Source of the DNA: Streptomyces sp. MBT65
GTDB lineage: Bacteria > Actinomycetota > Actinomycetes > Streptomycetales > Streptomycetaceae
Assembly (NCBI RefSeq): GCF_016612545.1
Contig: NZ_JAENRY010000041.1
Coordinates: forward strand, 1-41,324
Length of the DNA stretch: 41,324 bases
Direction: 5' to 3'
The translations under genes were made by a program, and so were the position numbers. This document shows positions 33,945-41,324 of this stretch, piece after piece; position 1 is the first letter of the stretch; each line of letters begins with the position of its first letter. Below the pieces are notes generated by a model that was not told where the DNA came from, searched no databases, and saw only the letters and a list, made by a program, of their open reading frames with translations.

Positions 33945-36900
33945 ATGGCCTCGTCGCCACTGACCCCTTCTGCCGACAGCCGGACCCGTGTGTCCGCGCT
34001 CCGAGAGGCCCTCGCCACCCGTGTGGTGGTCGCCGACGGAGCGATGGGCACCATGCTCCAGGCACAGGACCCCACCTTCGAGGACTTCGAGAACCTCGAG
34101 GGCTGCAACGAGATCCTGAACATCACCCGCCCGGACATCGTCCGCTCGGTCCACGAGGAGTACTTCGGCGCGGGCGTCGACTGCGTCGAGACCAACACGT
34201 TCGGCGCGAACCACTCCGCGATGGCCGAGTACGACATCCCCGAGCGCGTCCACGAACTCTCCGCGGCCGGCGCCCGCATCGCCCGCGAGACCGCCGACGA
34301 CTTCACCGCCCGCGACGGCCGCCAGCGCTGGGTCCTCGGCTCCATCGGCCCCGGCACCAAGCTGCCCACCCTCGGCCACATCGCCTACGGCACCCTGCGC
34401 GACGGCTTCCAGGCGAACGCCGAGGGCCTCCTCGCCGGCGGCGCCGACGCCCTCATCGTCGAGACCACCCAGGACCTGCTCCAGACCAAGTCGTCGATCC
34501 TGGGCGCCCGCCGCGCCATGGAGGCGACCGGCGTCGACGTACCCCTCCTGGTCTCGATGGCCTTCGAGACCACCGGCACCATGCTGCTCGGCTCGGAGAT
34601 CGGCGCCGCGCTCACCGCGCTGGAGCCCCTCGGCATCGACATGATCGGCCTGAACTGCTCGACCGGCCCCGCCGAGATGAGCGAGCACCTGCGCTATCTC
34701 GCCCGCCACTCCCGCACCCCGCTGCTCTGTATGCCGAACGCGGGCCTGCCCATCCTCACCAAGGACGGCGCCCACTTCCCGCTCGACCCCGAGGGCCTGG
34801 CCGAGGCCCAGGAGCACTTCGTCCAGGACTACGGCCTGAACCTGGTCGGCGGCTGCTGCGGCACCACCCCCGAGCACCTGCGTCAACTCGTCGAGCGGGT
34901 CCGCGAGTTGGCGCCCGTCGAGCGCCACCCGCAGCCCGAGCCGGGCGCCGCGTCCCTCTACCAGACGGTCCCGTTCCGCCAGGACACCGCCTACATGGCG
35001 ATCGGCGAGCGGACCAACGCCAACGGTTCGAAGAAGTTCCGCGAGGCCATGCTGGACGCCCGCTGGGACGACTGTGTGGAGATGGCCCGCGACCAGATCC
35101 GCGAGGGCGCCCACATGCTGGACCTCTGCGTGGACTACGTCGGCCGCGACGGCGTCGCCGACATGGAGGAACTCGCCGGCCGCTTCGCCACCGCCTCCAC
35201 GCTCCCGATCGTCCTGGACTCCACCGAAGTCCCGGTCATCCGGGCCGGGTTGGAGAAGCTCGGCGGCCGCGCTGTCATCAACTCCGTCAACTACGAGGAC
35301 GGCGACGGCCCCGAGTCCCGCTTCGCGAAGGTCACCAGGCTGGCGCAGGAGCACGGCGCCGCGCTCATCGCGCTGACCATCGACGAGGAGGGCCAGGCCC
35401 GCACCCCGGAGCACAAGGTCGCCATCGCCGAGCGGCTGATCGAGGACCTCACGACGAACTGGGGCATCCACGAGTCGGACATCCTCATCGACACCCTGAC
35501 CTTCACCATCTGCACCGGCCAGGAGGAGTCCCGCGGCGACGGCATCGCCACCATCGAGGCGATCCGCCGCCTCAAGGCCCGCCACCCGGACGTCCAGACC
35601 ACGCTCGGCCTGTCCAACATCTCCTTCGGCCTCAACCCGGCCGCCCGCGTCCTGCTCAACTCCGTCTTCCTCGACGAGTGCGTCAAGGCGGGCCTCGACT
35701 CCGCGATCGTCCACGCCTCGAAGATCCTCCCGATCGCCCGCTTCACCGAGGAAGAGGTGAAGACGGCCCTCGACCTCGTCTACGACCGCCGCGCCGAGGG
35801 CTACGACCCCCTCCAGAAGCTGATGGCCCTCTTCGAGGGCGCCACCACCAAGTCCCGTACGGCGGGCCGCGCCGAGGAACTGGCCGCCCTCCCGCTGGAC
35901 GAGCGGCTCAAGCGCCGGATCATCGACGGCGAGAAGAACGGCCTGGAGAACGACCTCGCCGAGGCGCTGGAGACCCGCCCCGCCCTGGACATCGTCAACG
36001 CGACCCTCCTGGACGGCATGAAGGTCGTCGGCGAGCTGTTCGGCTCCGGGCAGATGCAGCTGCCGTTCGTGCTCCAGTCCGCCGAGGTCATGAAGACCGC
36101 GGTCGCCTATCTCGAACCGCACATGGAGAAGTCGGACGCCGAGGGCAAGGGCACCATCGTGCTCGCCACCGTGCGCGGCGACGTCCACGACATCGGCAAG
36201 AACCTCGTCGACATCATCCTGTCGAACAACGGCTACAACGTCGTCAACCTCGGCATCAAGCAGCCGGTCTCCGCGATCCTGGAAGCCGCCGAGGAGCACC
36301 GCGCCGACGTCATCGGCATGTCGGGTCTCCTGGTCAAGTCCACGGTGATCATGAAGGAGAACCTCCAGGAGCTCAACCAGCGCAAGATGGCCGCCGACTA
36401 CCCGGTCATCCTGGGCGGCGCAGCCCTGACCCGCGCCTACGTCGAGCAGGACCTGCACGAGATCTACGAGGGCGAGGTCCGCTACGCCCGCGACGCGTTC
36501 GAGGGCCTGCGCCTGATGGACGCCCTGATCGGCGTCAAGCGCGGTGTGCCCGGCGCGAAGCTGCCCGAGCTCAAGCAGCGCCGGGTGCGGGCGTCCGTCG
36601 CCGTGGCGGAGGAGGAGCGCCCCGAGGAGGGGCACGTCCGCTCGGACGTCGCCGTCGACAACCCCGTCCCCACCCCGCCGTTCCGCGGCACCCGGGTCAT
36701 CAAGGGCATCCAGCTCAAGGAGTACGCGTCCTGGCTCGACGAGGGCGCCCTCTTCAAGGGCCAGTGGGGCCTCAAGCAGGCCCGCACGGGCGACGGACCG
36801 ACGTACGAGGAACTGGTCGAGACCGAGGGCCGCCCCCGGCTGCGCGGCCTCCTGGACAAGCTCCAGACCGACAACCTGCTCGAAGCGGCCGTCGTCTACG

Positions 36901-37460
36901 GCTACTTCCCCTGCGTGTCCAAGGACGACGACCTGATCGTCCTGGACGACGAGGGCAACGAACGCACCCGCTTCACCTTCCCGCGCCAGCGCCGCGGCCG
37001 CCGCCTCTGCCTGGCCGACTTCTTCCGGCCCGAGGAGTCCGGCGAGAAGGACGTCGTCGGCTTCCAGATCGTCACCGTCGGCAACCGCATCGGCGAGGAG
37101 ACCGCGAAGCTCTTCGAGTCGAACTCCTACCGCGACTACCTCGAACTGCACGGCCTGTCCGTCCAGTTGGCCGAGGCACTCGCCGAGTACTGGCACGCGC
37201 GCGTGCGCTCCGAACTCGGCTTCGCCGGCGAGGACCCCACGGACGTCGAGGACATGTTCGCCCTCAAGTACCGGGGCGCCCGCTTCTCTCTCGGCTACGG
37301 CGCCTGCCCCGACCTGGAGGACCGCGCGAAGATCGCCGCCCTACTGGAGCCGGAGCGTATCGGCGTCCATCTGTCGGAGGAGTTCCAGCTGCACCCGGAG
37401 CAGTCGACGGACGCGATCGTGATCCACCACCCCGAGGCGAAATACTTCAACGCACGTTGA
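33945..37460 (+). CDS. metH: Cobalamin-dependent methionine synthase MetH
   Basis: MetH transfers a methyl group from methyltetrahydrofolate through cobalamin to homocysteine. The 1171-residue protein has all four modules in order: homocysteine domain (VVADGAMGTMLQAQDP at the start, zinc Cys pair in VGGCCGTTPEHL near 302), pterin domain (AIGERTNANGSKKF near 350), cobalamin domain with GDVHDIGKNLVDIILSNNG (His ligand near residue 748) and SGLLVKSTVIMKENL, and the reactivation domain that binds S-adenosylmethionine (near 1105-1125, with YRGARFSLGYGACPDLEDR). GGAG lies eight bases before the ATG. The frame is intact. It completes the methionine cycle that produces SAM, and hence the MTA handled by the salvage cluster, but is separately regulated. 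Confidence 0.97.
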   Translation: MASSPLTPSADSRTRVSALREALATRVVVADGAMGTMLQAQDPTFEDFENLEGCNEILNITRPDIVRSVHEEYFGAGVDCVETNTFGANHSAMAEYDIPERVHELSAAGARIARETADDFTARDGRQRWVLGSIGPGTKLPTLGHIAYGTLRDGFQANAEGLLAGGADALIVETTQDLLQTKSSILGARRAMEATGVDVPLLVSMAFETTGTMLLGSEIGAALTALEPLGIDMIGLNCSTGPAEMSEHLRYLARHSRTPLLCMPNAGLPILTKDGAHFPLDPEGLAEAQEHFVQDYGLNLVGGCCGTTPEHLRQLVERVRELAPVERHPQPEPGAASLYQTVPFRQDTAYMAIGERTNANGSKKFREAMLDARWDDCVEMARDQIREGAHMLDLCVDYVGRDGVADMEELAGRFATASTLPIVLDSTEVPVIRAGLEKLGGRAVINSVNYEDGDGPESRFAKVTRLAQEHGAALIALTIDEEGQARTPEHKVAIAERLIEDLTTNWGIHESDILIDTLTFTICTGQEESRGDGIATIEAIRRLKARHPDVQTTLGLSNISFGLNPAARVLLNSVFLDECVKAGLDSAIVHASKILPIARFTEEEVKTALDLVYDRRAEGYDPLQKLMALFEGATTKSRTAGRAEELAALPLDERLKRRIIDGEKNGLENDLAEALETRPALDIVNATLLDGMKVVGELFGSGQMQLPFVLQSAEVMKTAVAYLEPHMEKSDAEGKGTIVLATVRGDVHDIGKNLVDIILSNNGYNVVNLGIKQPVSAILEAAEEHRADVIGMSGLLVKSTVIMKENLQELNQRKMAADYPVILGGAALTRAYVEQDLHEIYEGEVRYARDAFEGLRLMDALIGVKRGVPGAKLPELKQRRVRASVAVAEEERPEEGHVRSDVAVDNPVPTPPFRGTRVIKGIQLKEYASWLDEGALFKGQWGLKQARTGDGPTYEELVETEGRPRLRGLLDKLQTDNLLEAAVVYGYFPCVSKDDDLIVLDDEGNERTRFTFPRQRRGRRLCLADFFRPEESGEKDVVGFQIVTVGNRIGEETAKLFESNSYRDYLELHGLSVQLAEALAEYWHARVRSELGFAGEDPTDVEDMFALKYRGARFSLGYGACPDLEDRAKIAALLEPERIGVHLSEEFQLHPEQSTDAIVIHHPEAKYFNAR

Positions 37461-37491
37461 TCGGATAAGTCGTACACTGGTCGGTCCATCG

Positions 37492-37532
37492 CAGGCCGGT
37501 CGCCCTTGTGTGTTTCAGGGGTGGCCGGCCTG
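37492..37532 (+). terminator. Hairpin after metH
   Basis: CAGGCCGG (37492-37499) and CCGGCCTG (37525-37532) are perfect complements, and the bases inside can extend the stem partly. It lies 31 bases after the metH stop and shortly before the HAD gene, so it could be a terminator or a leader hairpin of the next gene. Confidence 0.55.
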
Positions 37533-37558
37533 ATCGTCCCTCAAGGAGGTGCGCCAGG

Positions 37559-38254
37559 ATGACCAGCACGGTCCCCGCGCTCGGAACCCGTACGGCCGAA
37601 GGCTCAGCACTCCAGGCCGTTCTCCTCGACATGGACGGAACCCTGGTGGACACCGAGGGCTTCTGGTGGGAGGTCGAGGTCGAGGTCTTCGCCGCCCTCG
37701 GACACACCCTCGACGACTCCTGGCGCCATGTCGTGGTCGGCGGCCCCATGACCCGCAGCGCCGGTTTCCTGATCGAGGCCACCGGCGCCGACATCACCCT
37801 CGCCGAACTGTCCGTCCTGCTCAACTCGGGCTTCGAGGACCGCATCGGGCGGAGCCTGCCGCTGATGCCCGGCGCCGCCAGACTCCTGGCCGAACTGGCG
37901 GAGTACGAGATCCCCACGGCCCTGGTCTCCGCCTCGCACCGGCGCATCATCGACCGGGTCCTGACCGCGCTCGGCCCCCAGCACTTCGCGCTGACGGTGG
38001 CCGGCGACGAGGTCGCGCGCACCAAGCCGTTCCCCGACCCGTATCTGCTCGCCGCCGCCGGACTGGGCGTCGACCCGGCTCGCTGTGCGGTCGTGGAGGA
38101 CACCGCGACCGGTGTCGCGGCGGCGGAGGCGGCGGGCTGCCTGGTGGTGGCCGTACCGTCCGTGGCGCCCATCGCCCCGGCCGACCGGCGCACCGTCGTG
38201 ACCTCCCTGGAAGTCGTCGACCTGGCATTTCTGCGCGGGCTGATGGCCGACTGA
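37559..38254 (+). CDS. HAD-superfamily phosphatase
   Basis: The 231-residue protein has HAD motif I LLDMDGTLVDTEGFWWE (nucleophile Asp near residue 24), motif II in ALVSASHRR, the motif III Lys in ARTKPFPDPYLLAA and motif IV CAVVEDTATGVAAAEAAG, typical of beta-phosphoglucomutase-like sugar phosphatases. It probably hydrolyses a small phosphorylated metabolite; the substrate is unknown. AAGGAGGT lies eight bases before the ATG at 37559. It follows metH in the same direction across a hairpin, and the same pairing occurs in other Streptomyces as far as I recall, but no pathway link to methionine is evident. Confidence 0.85.
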   Translation: MTSTVPALGTRTAEGSALQAVLLDMDGTLVDTEGFWWEVEVEVFAALGHTLDDSWRHVVVGGPMTRSAGFLIEATGADITLAELSVLLNSGFEDRIGRSLPLMPGAARLLAELAEYEIPTALVSASHRRIIDRVLTALGPQHFALTVAGDEVARTKPFPDPYLLAAAGLGVDPARCAVVEDTATGVAAAEAAGCLVVAVPSVAPIAPADRRTVVTSLEVVDLAFLRGLMAD

Positions 38255-38694
38255 CGGCCATCTGATGGCTACCGATGACGGAAATGCGCCAGCCGTTCAC
38301 CGAGCGTACAAAGTCCAATGGGAAAGGAATTCGGTCATGGTCGACCGGTCGAATTCCGTTGCACTCCAACCGAGTTGATGTGTGTGAGCTTCCCCACGTG
38401 CAGCAGGGTCGACATCGCCGTCGGCCTGTGCTGTTCACCCCATTTCTGAGGCCGATCACGCACCCTTGTGTCCCGATTGGTGAAACCCTGCACTAATCCT
38501 TCCCTCGGCGGGTTTTCGGTCTGTCCACAGCCGGTTCCGCTGCGTGATGGGAACTCAACTACGGTGGCCGTGAACCCCCGTGCGGGTCCGGACTAATCTC
38601 AACGCGAGAACATCGCCCTTATCCCCGTTGATCGACATCACCACCCCATGTATGTCGACTACACGGACTCGAACAGCTCTGGAGAAACTCCCGC
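38255..38694. other. Intergenic region upstream of the peptide-type binding protein
   Basis: No gene is seen in these 440 bases. They contain the inverted repeat at 38326-38357, a DnaA-box-like CTGTCCACA (38521-38529), and a possible -10 TACGGT (38560-38565). The length suggests elaborate control of the downstream lipoprotein gene. Confidence 0.5.
38326..38357. repeat. Inverted repeat GGAATTCG-N16-CGAATTCC
   Basis: Eight-base perfect arms (38326-38333 and 38350-38357) containing GAATTC, with partial internal pairing GGTC/GACC. It lies 72 bases after the HAD gene stop; it could be a terminator or an operator. Confidence 0.5.
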
Positions 38695-40299
38695 ATGAAC
38701 CGCAAGACTTTGGTGCTGCCGGCCGTCGTCGGCCTGCTCGCGCCGGTGCTCGCCGCGTGTGGCGGCTCCGGCAGCGGGAGTTCCAGCGACGATGCGATAG
38801 TCGTCGGCACCACGGACCGGTTCGAGGCGACGAAGGACGCTCCGGCGCCGCTCGACCCCGCCTACGCCTACGACGTCGGCACCTGGAACATCCTGCGCCA
38901 GACCGTGCAGACCCTGATGATCCAGCCCAAGGGCGAGGGCGACCCGGTGCCCGAGGCCGCCAAGAAGTGCGGCTTCACCGACACCGGCAACGAGCGCTAC
39001 GCCTGCACCCTGCGCGAGGGCCTGAAGTTCGCCAACGGCGACAAGATCACCGCGGAAGACGTGAAGTACTCCATCGACCGCGCGATGCGCATCAAGGCCG
39101 ACAGTGGCGTCTTCGCCCTGCTGTCCACGGTCGACACCGTCGAGACGCAGGGCGACCGCGAGGTCATCTTCCACCTGAAGACGGCCGACGCCACGTTCCC
39201 GTACAAGCTGTCCACTCCCGTCGCCGGCATCGTGAACCCGGACGACTACCAGAAGGACAAGCTGCGCGACGGCTTCGACGTCGACGGCTCCGGCCCGTAC
39301 ACGCTGTCGGTCTCCAAGAAGGACGACGCGATCACCACGGCCACGTTCACCAAGAACCCCAATTACAAGGGGGCCTTGAAGGTGAACAACAACAAGGTGG
39401 AGATGCGTTCCTTCGATGACGCCACCGCCATGGGCGACGCGATCACCAAGGGCGACATCGACGTGATGACGCGCACCATGTCGCCGGAGCAGATCCAGAA
39501 GCTCAGCGACGACACGGACGGCGACGTCGACCTCGTCGAGATGCCCGGCCTCGAGATCCGCTACCTCGGCTTCAACACCGACGCCCCGACCGTGAAGTCG
39601 AAGGCCGTACGCGAGGCGATGGCCCAGATCATCGACCGCGGCGAACTCGTCTCCAAGGTCTACGGCACCGAGGCCGAGCCGCTCTACTCCATGGTCCCGG
39701 CGACGATCATCGGTCACTCGAACTCGTTCTTCAACAAGTACGGCGACCCGAGCGTCACCAAGGCCAAGGCCATGATGACGGCCGCCAACATCACCACCCC
39801 GGTGAAGCTGACCCTGAACTACACGACCGACCACTACGGCTCGGCCACCAAGGAAGAGTTCGAGCAGCTCCAGAAGCAGCTCAACGACAGCGGCCTGTTC
39901 GACGTCAGCATCAAGGGCACTCCCTGGTCGACGTTCCGCCCGGCCGAGCAGAAGGGCAAGTACGACGTCTACGGGATGGGCTGGTTCCCCGACTTCCCCG
40001 ACGCCGACAACTACCTCGCGCCGTTCCTCGACAAGGACAACACCCTCGGCCTGCCGTACGCCAACACGAAGATCAGGAACACCCTGATCCCGGAGTCCCG
40101 CCGCGAGGCCGACCGGCTCACCGCCTCCAAGAGCCTCACGTCCATCCAGGACATCGTCGCCTCCGACGTCCCGCTGATCCCGCTGTGGCAGGGCAAGCAG
40201 TACGTCGCCGCCCGCGACGACGTCACGGGCACCGCGTACGCGCTCAACTCCTCCTCGACCCTCCAGCTCTGGGAGCTGGGCCGAGGCGTGGGCAACTAG
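38695..40299 (+). CDS. Peptide-type (family 5) ABC substrate-binding lipoprotein, orphan
   Basis: The 534-residue protein has a lipoprotein signal peptide with lipobox LAAC (Cys22) followed by a Gly/Ser linker and an SBP_bac_5 domain: LREGLKFANGDKITAEDVKY, the usual SGPYTLSVSKKDD region, RYLGFNTDAPTVKSKAVREA and VPLIPLWQGKQYVAA. Such proteins bind oligopeptides, nickel complexes or other large ligands for import. No permease or ATPase gene lies next to it: a long intergenic region precedes it and two hairpins follow. It must share a transporter encoded elsewhere or act as a sensor. GGAG lies ten bases before the ATG. Confidence 0.9.
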   Translation: MNRKTLVLPAVVGLLAPVLAACGGSGSGSSSDDAIVVGTTDRFEATKDAPAPLDPAYAYDVGTWNILRQTVQTLMIQPKGEGDPVPEAAKKCGFTDTGNERYACTLREGLKFANGDKITAEDVKYSIDRAMRIKADSGVFALLSTVDTVETQGDREVIFHLKTADATFPYKLSTPVAGIVNPDDYQKDKLRDGFDVDGSGPYTLSVSKKDDAITTATFTKNPNYKGALKVNNNKVEMRSFDDATAMGDAITKGDIDVMTRTMSPEQIQKLSDDTDGDVDLVEMPGLEIRYLGFNTDAPTVKSKAVREAMAQIIDRGELVSKVYGTEAEPLYSMVPATIIGHSNSFFNKYGDPSVTKAKAMMTAANITTPVKLTLNYTTDHYGSATKEEFEQLQKQLNDSGLFDVSIKGTPWSTFRPAEQKGKYDVYGMGWFPDFPDADNYLAPFLDKDNTLGLPYANTKIRNTLIPESRREADRLTASKSLTSIQDIVASDVPLIPLWQGKQYVAARDDVTGTAYALNSSSTLQLWELGRGVGN

Positions 40300-40334
40300 T
40301 CGGCCCGACCGCACGGGTGAACAAGCTCGACCAG

Positions 40335-40368
40335 TGGCCAGTCCCGCCGATCACGGCGAGGCTGGCCA
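40335..40368 (+). terminator. First hairpin after the binding-protein gene
   Basis: TGGCCAG (40335-40341) pairs with CTGGCCA (40362-40368), and CGCCG/CGGCG inside extends the stem with a few mismatches, ending in an ATCA loop. It lies 35 bases past the stop. Confidence 0.65.
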
Positions 40369-40458
40369 CCGGCCTGTCGCCCCGACCGTCTTGCGGTTCG
40401 GGGAGGTCGGCCTTCCGGTTCCTGGAGGTCTTCACAGGCTGATCCGGCCCGCACACAT

Positions 40459-40495
40459 GAAGAGGGCGCCCCTGTCAGGAAGGGGCGCCCTCTTC
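40459..40495. terminator. Strong bidirectional terminator
   Basis: GAAGAGGGCGCCCC (40459-40472) and GGGGCGCCCTCTTC (40482-40495) are perfect 14-base complements with a nine-base loop, placed between the convergent binding-protein and response-regulator genes. Confidence 0.9.
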
Positions 40496-40513
40496 GTTCG
40501 TACGGTGTCTATC

Positions 40514-40540
40514 TACTGCGTGTACTGCGTCTACTGCGCG
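40514..40540. repeat. Three 9-bp direct repeats across the response-regulator stop
   Basis: TACTGCGTG, TACTGCGTC and TACTGCGCG lie head to tail. On the minus strand the unit supplies the last codons and the TAG stop of the response regulator and recurs twice after it. Confidence 0.7.
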
Positions 40541-41202
40541 CCGGGGCGCACCAACCCGCTCTCGTACGCGTACACGGCGGCCTGCACCCGGTCGCGCAGG
40601 CCCAACTTGGTGAGGACGTGCCCCACATGCGTCTTGACGGTGGTCTCGCTCACGAACAGGTCGGCGGCGATCTCCGCGTTCGACAGCCCCCGCGCCACCA
40701 GCTTCAGCACCTCGACCTCGCGCTCGGTCAACGTGTGCAGGGCATCCGGGACGGGCTCGTCACCCGACGGCAGATGACTGGCGTACTTGTCGAGCAGCCG
40801 CCGCGTGATGCTGGGCGCGAGCATCGCCTCACCGGAGGCCACCACCCGGATGGCCTGCACGAGTTCGTTCGCCGGCGCGTCCTTGAGCAGGAAGCCACTG
40901 GCACCGGCGCGCAACGCCTCCACGACGTACTCGTCGAGGTCGAAGGTGGTCAGCACCAGCACCTTGGCCGGGCCGTCCCGCCCGGGACCGGTGATCTGCC
41001 GGGTCGCCTCCACCCCGTCCATCCGTGGCATACGGATGTCCATCAGCACCACATCGGGCTGCAGAGCCCGCACCTGGTCGAGCGCCTGCAGACCGTCACC
41101 GGCCTCCCCGACGACCGCGAGATCCTGCTCCGCCTCCAGAATCATCCGGAACCCGGTTCGCAGCAGCGGCTGGTCATCAACCAGTAGGACGCGGATGGCC
41201 AC
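40531..41202 (-). CDS. NarL/FixJ-family response regulator
   Basis: The 223-residue protein has an N-terminal receiver domain (RVLLVDDQPLLRTGFRMILE, phosphoacceptor Asp55 in VVLMDIRMPRMDG, Lys near 105 in GFLLKDAPANEL) and a C-terminal LuxR-type helix-turn-helix (LTEREVEVLKLVARGLSNAE, VSETTVKTHVGHVLTKLGL). It would activate or repress genes after phosphorylation by a sensor kinase, most likely encoded just upstream, beyond the window edge. The GTG start at 41200-41202 has AAGGAG six bases upstream. The target genes are unknown; the nearby binding-protein gene is a possible one. Confidence 0.95.
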   Translation of the reverse strand: MAIRVLLVDDQPLLRTGFRMILEAEQDLAVVGEAGDGLQALDQVRALQPDVVLMDIRMPRMDGVEATRQITGPGRDGPAKVLVLTTFDLDEYVVEALRAGASGFLLKDAPANELVQAIRVVASGEAMLAPSITRRLLDKYASHLPSGDEPVPDALHTLTEREVEVLKLVARGLSNAEIAADLFVSETTVKTHVGHVLTKLGLRDRVQAAVYAYESGLVRPGAQ

Positions 41203-41324
41203 GTGAATCTCCTTCGCTAGCCCGGCCCCATTCTGCCCTGCGCCCCGGCTTACGACTCGACCGGCCTTGGGAGTGGGGGTATGGGCCTTGGTGGGGGTGG
41301 GGCGGGAAGAGGAAGGGACTGGAG
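41203..41324. other. Window-edge region upstream of the response regulator
   Basis: This stretch contains the ribosome binding site of the regulator and a G-rich low-complexity segment (41271-41309). A stop codon at 41250-41252 on the minus strand could end a sensor-kinase gene, but the 24 codons inside the window show no kinase signature, so no gene is called. Confidence 0.4.

Noticed and set aside
33849..37196. A long minus-strand frame opposite metH
   Set aside because: metH is intact and fully recognisable; the antisense product is rich in Ala, Gly, Val, Leu and Asp with no motif.
41250..41324. C-terminal end of a sensor kinase upstream of the response regulator
   Set aside because: The 24 codons are Pro-rich with no kinase motif, and the same stretch is open in all three frames; evidence is too thin.

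Overview
The window is very GC-rich, strongly biased to G or C at third codon positions, and densely coded, with GGAG-type ribosome binding sites, many GTG starts and GTGA/ATGA stop-start overlaps. This, together with mycothiol biosynthesis (mshC), an F420-dependent oxidoreductase, a ParJ-like PAC2 protein, the SCO1664-type gene set and a gylR/glpF-glpK-glpD/metH block, points to a chromosome segment of a Streptomyces or close relative. The gene order at both ends fits what I remember of the S. coelicolor chromosome (roughly SCO1654 to SCO1671, written here in reverse order).

Left part (1-9.1 kb), core genome. The 5' end of a small acidic protein gene; an aldo/keto reductase split by a one-base frameshift; an F420-type LLM oxidoreductase; a ferritin-like diiron protein; a CorA channel; three conserved actinobacterial genes (histidine phosphatase, DUF3090, SCO1664 family); mshC; and, convergent across a strong terminator, parJ.

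Middle part (9.2-25.1 kb), the most interesting region. It is a compact methylthioadenosine (MTA)/methylthioribose (MTR) salvage supercluster: a FadR-type GntR regulator, an MTA/SAH-type deaminase, a nucleoside phosphorylase, a complete BMP-type nucleoside ABC transporter, mtnA, an mtnD-mtnC-mtnB operon, a complete ribose-type ABC transporter, and mtnK. Two short reading frames resembling sulfur-related attenuation leader peptides precede the two transporter operons. One (20017-20088) ends in SCR and fits the Streptomyces RRxxxDLxR leader pattern; the other (16575-16640) carries three Cys near its end. The layout suggests import of MTA-like nucleosides and of MTR, conversion of both to MTR-1-phosphate by two routes, and a shared lower pathway to the keto acid precursor of methionine. 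From locus numbering I recall, parJ and glpD are neighbours in S. coelicolor, so this block plus the next gene looks like an insertion into core synteny; no mobility gene is visible.

Next (25.2-28.1 kb) is a large membrane-anchored NACHT-like protein whose P-loop lysine is replaced by threonine. The glycerol operon glpF-glpK-glpD and its IclR-type repressor gene gylR follow (28.4-33.6 kb), with a shared operator-like motif in front of glpF and gylR. glpD ends at an amber stop followed in frame by a 15-bp tandem repeat.

Right part (33.9-41.3 kb): cobalamin-dependent methionine synthase metH, a HAD phosphatase, an orphan peptide-type substrate-binding lipoprotein, and a NarL-type response regulator, with strong hairpin terminators between the last two. 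No rRNA, tRNA, transposase, integrase or CRISPR array was seen. Functional assignments come from reading motifs by eye; no database search was run.
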